Shown piece by piece: positions 61,647-64,000 of a stretch of DNA of 64,000 nucleotides. Within the stretch, counting starts at the first letter, position 1; every line of letters starts with the position of its first letter. The DNA is taken from the NCBI GenBank assembly GCA_019693395.1, contig JAAMXP010003108.1, forward strand, positions 31,536 through 95,535, read 5' to 3'. Below the pieces are notes generated by a model, which did no database searches, was not told the origin of the DNA, and saw only the letters and a list, made by a program, of their open reading frames with translations. The position numbers and the translations under genes are program-made. This DNA is from Ettlia oleoabundans (taxonomy: Eukaryota; Chlorophyta; Chlorophyceae; Chlamydomonadales).

Positions 61647-62963
61647 GCGTAACCTGTTGATTACCCCATGGGGCCCCTGATGTTACGTTTGGCAAGTTGG
61701 ACGGTCATACCACCGCTGAACGGCCAGCTGGAAGCCCCCGAGACGGAACAGCCAGGGCGCCGGCGCTGTGCCGCTGCACATGCCGGCACCTTGGGTAAAT
61801 TTTGGTGCTCTGGTAAAGAACTGCGATAGATCAGTGTGCCCTTTCCCGCGAGAGTGTGTGTTCTCCTCCCATGTAGATGGAAGCCGCAACGCTATCCAGT
61901 GGGTGGATAGTGGGGGCGCTGCGCCCAGGCCGCCCAGTTGGCACTGGCATAGAACCCTGGGCAGCCAGCTGTACGCCCTGGCGGCAACCTGGCTGCCTGA
62001 GAGGCAGGGTGGACGCCCGTGCGCGACCAGCTGGAAGCTTACAAAACCTGGGCGGCCGGTTGGACTCCCACAGTCACAGAAAGCGTACCTCGACCCGCAG
62101 GCAGGAGCTGCTGCAACGTACTATCATACTAGAGCGATGGGGAAGTTTGCGATTGCTCTGCCTGATGTGTGGCCCAGAACATGGTTTAAATAACTGCCGT
62201 CACCTGCTGCCACCACCGCTGCCGCTCAACTCTCTCTACCCGACGTACAATTACTCCTTTCCCTAAACCCAACCACTCAAGTATGCACCGTGGTTTTCGC
62301 CGGCATGCGCAGCCGCTTGCACATGCATGTGCGGAATGTGCAGTTTTCTGCATATGCATGTGCGGGCATGTGCAGCATTATCGCAGGTGGGTGTGCATGT
62401 CTAGTTGCGTCGGAACTGCTGATGATAAGGCTGCTGCCAAAGTGGAACAGCCAGGCGTCGGCGCCAACAGCCCAACAAAGCGGCCGCCTTTGCCCAACCG
62501 GGCAAACTTCGCTGCTTGCCAACAAACCATCAGTCCTGCAAAGTCAGGCCTCGGAAGTTGTCTTGGCGGCCAGGAGGTCGCCCGCACAAACTTTGACGGG
62601 CAGCTCGATGGCGTGTGTCGTTGCGTTAAGTGCCGCAGGCTACTTTGGCGCTGGATCTGCCGCCTCCGTCACTCAACTCAACACGGCCAACACACACTCG
62701 TGTATACATACATACAGTCTTGTGTTCTGCACCCACATGTGAACCATAACGGAAACATGTAAACAACTGAGTATGCCTGGATACGTCCTGCTGCCTGCAT
62801 CGGAACAGAAACACCTCCCCCACGCTACAGCGCATATAGGTAAGCGCTTTTGCCCCTAGGTTTTTGGACACAAGCCTATTACAGGCAGCCATTAATGTGC
62901 AAAGCTGTGATTAAGTTCACGAAGGAGCCACAGAAAGCGGGGGAGGAGGTTGCTATACAAGCC

Positions 62964-64000
62964 CTACAGCCCTGCCAGCTTTTGCCGCAGCGTTTGCAGG
63001 GCATCAGGGCCCGCAGCATCCCGCCCGAGAGCCTGCGGGATGACCAGCATGCGCCCGCCGCTGCCCCCTCCTTTCTTCCCCAGCTTGCCAGCCATGGCCT
63101 TGCTCAGTGCTGCCTGTAGAGCTGCCGCACGGGGGTCCTGCGCTTGTTTCTTCTTTCCTCCCTTCTTGCCGCCATCAGCGGCCTGCTGCTGCGCCTGCCC
63201 GCCGCGCCGCTGCTGCTTTGCAGCCACCTGCTGCGCCACCTTGCTTCGGCTGTCGGATCGCTGCTGCGCCAGCGCCACCGCTTGGTTCACGGTTCGCGCC
63301 GTGGGCGGGTCCGCAGCAGAAGCAGTTGCCTCTCCCGCCAGTGCTTGCGCCTCTTCGACACCGGCTGCACCTCCCTGGCCCCCTTCAGCAGCCGCGCCTG
63401 TCTTGCTATGCTTCTGCTTCTTCTTTTTTCCACCACCGGAGGCTGCAGCAGCAGAAGGGTCCATCGCCGCCATCACCGCCGCCGCAGCGCCGCCGGTGAA
63501 CCACTTGCGGCTGAAACGCGGCTGCAGCGGCTCTGCCAGCAGCGCCGCCAGCTCAGCGCGAACCTCTGCTGCCGTTTCTGCAGCCAGGCGCCAGGGAGGC
63601 AAGCTACGTCGCAGCAAAACGTATATCACGGGCCATAGGGCAGGCCACCCACAGCACAGACCACAGTGCAGCCTCCTGTTGGCATCATCACGTGAAGCAC
63701 AGCAACAAGACGTCCCGGCAAGCAGACAGGAAGCAGAACAATCATGCATTAGCGCATGACATGGAGCGCCATCCCTTAAACTCACCGACGTTCCCTGGCC
63801 CCCGCTTGCCGCTGCGCTCCCGTCGCGCCTTCTTGCCCTGCCGTCGCCCCTCTGCGCCGCCTTCCTCATCTGCAAGCACATACACAGCAGCAACACAGCC
63901 CTCAACACCCATACCTTCAGTTTGACTCTGGTAATATACACAGGTGCAGGCGCAGGACTGGACTCTCCCTCCCCGCTCCCACTATGCCCATCCGCATTTC
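62964..64000 (-). CDS. Lys/Ala-rich protein, C-terminal part only; family not recognised
   Basis: The 5' end lies beyond the window. Three pieces are readable. A short piece near 63915-63930 is likely. An exon from about 63871 to 63787 reads EEGGAEGRRQGKKARRERSG and KRGPGNV. The large exon from about 63592 to the stop at 62964 joins it in phase 1: TAAEVRAELAALLAEPLQPR, then FSRKWFTGG. A Lys/Gly-rich stretch follows, then KKKQAQDPRAAALQAALSKA and MAGKLGKKGGG, ending LQTLRQKLAGL. The basic low-complexity tail with the short motif EPLQPRFSRKWF suggests a nuclear or nucleolar protein, but this is an inference. Exon limits at the 5' side are approximate. Confidence 0.6.
   Translation of the reverse strand, partial: NADGHSGSGEGESSPAPAPVYITRVKLKVWVLRAVLLLCMCLQMRKAAQRGDGRARRRDGSAAASGGQGTSVSLRDGAPCHALMHDCSASCLLAGTSCCCASRDDANRRLHCGLCCGWPALWPVIYVLLRRSLPPWRLAAETAAEVRAELAALLAEPLQPRFSRKWFTGGAAAAVMAAMDPSAAAASGGGKKKKQKHSKTGAAAEGGQGGAAGVEEAQALAGEATASAADPPTARTVNQAVALAQQRSDSRSKVAQQVAAKQQRRGGQAQQQAADGGKKGGKKKQAQDPRAAALQAALSKAMAGKLGKKGGGSGGRMLVIPQALGRDAAGPDALQTLRQKLAGL

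Larger units (their letters stand above)
60890..62963. other. Long intergenic region with a dispersed repeat
   Basis: Two kilobases between TSPO (plus) and the Lys-rich gene (minus), convergent. TGTAA occurs at 60955 and 61109. An 11-base C run lies near 61487. A dispersed repeat copy lies at about 61528-61646. Open stretches at 61768-62266 have no recognisable domain. Confidence 0.5.

Noticed and set aside
61768..62266. Overlapping open stretches of 129-141 codons downstream of TSPO
   Set aside because: Two frames are open together, composition is unspecific, and no family resemblance or splice partner was seen.

Overview
The window is nuclear DNA from a green alga (Chlorophyta). Genes are split by many short introns with GT-AG, and in three places apparently GC-AG, borders. 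Coding sequence is rich in GC, Ala, Gln and Ser with CAG/CTG runs. Several proteins carry plastid-targeting N-termini, and the lumenal cyclophilin CYP28 type and the plant-type PI31 point to Viridiplantae. I cannot name the genus. TGTAA, the usual chlorophycean poly(A) signal, follows the TSPO stop closely but is not consistent behind the other genes.

Layout, left to right: an ABCG half-transporter with a cysteine-rich ectodomain (minus, C-terminus cut off by the window start); a plastid-type mTERF protein (minus); a WD40 protein resembling TFIIIC subunit GTF3C2 (plus); a two-exon, probably plastid protein of unknown function (plus); the PP2A regulatory subunit B55 (minus); a small conserved protein with a helix-hairpin-helix-like motif (minus); a shortened Vms1/ANKZF1-type peptidyl-tRNA hydrolase (minus), 159 bp head-to-head with a CYP28-type lumenal cyclophilin (plus); a 12-kb gene for a giant protein with armadillo-like repeats, a kinase domain and a degenerate dual-specificity-phosphatase-like C-terminus (minus); a DnaJ with zinc finger (plus); a Kelch-repeat protein (plus); actin (minus); PI31 proteasome regulator (plus); a telobox single-Myb protein (plus); TSPO (plus); and the 3' part of a Lys/Ala-rich protein (minus, 5' end beyond the window).

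The genes are mostly unrelated housekeeping functions, as expected for a eukaryotic chromosome. There is a loose proteostasis theme: Vms1-like, cyclophilin, DnaJ and PI31. Divergent pairs with short shared upstream regions are VMS1/CYP28, mTERF/TFIIIC, kinase/DnaJ and actin/PI31. I rebuilt exon chains by reading splice sites and checking intron phase. For mTERF, the 136-aa protein, the HhH-like protein, CYP28, PI31, the telobox Myb and TSPO, all exon lengths sum to an intact frame. For the giant kinase, ABCG, Kelch and TFIIIC-like genes the exon map is approximate.

The items most worth a second look are the kinase-pseudophosphatase giant, the domain-poor Vms1, the unknown HhH-like family, the divergent cyclophilin active site, the GC-AG introns, and a dispersed repeat present in two 3' flanks. 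No tRNA, rRNA, CRISPR array or recognisable transposase was seen.
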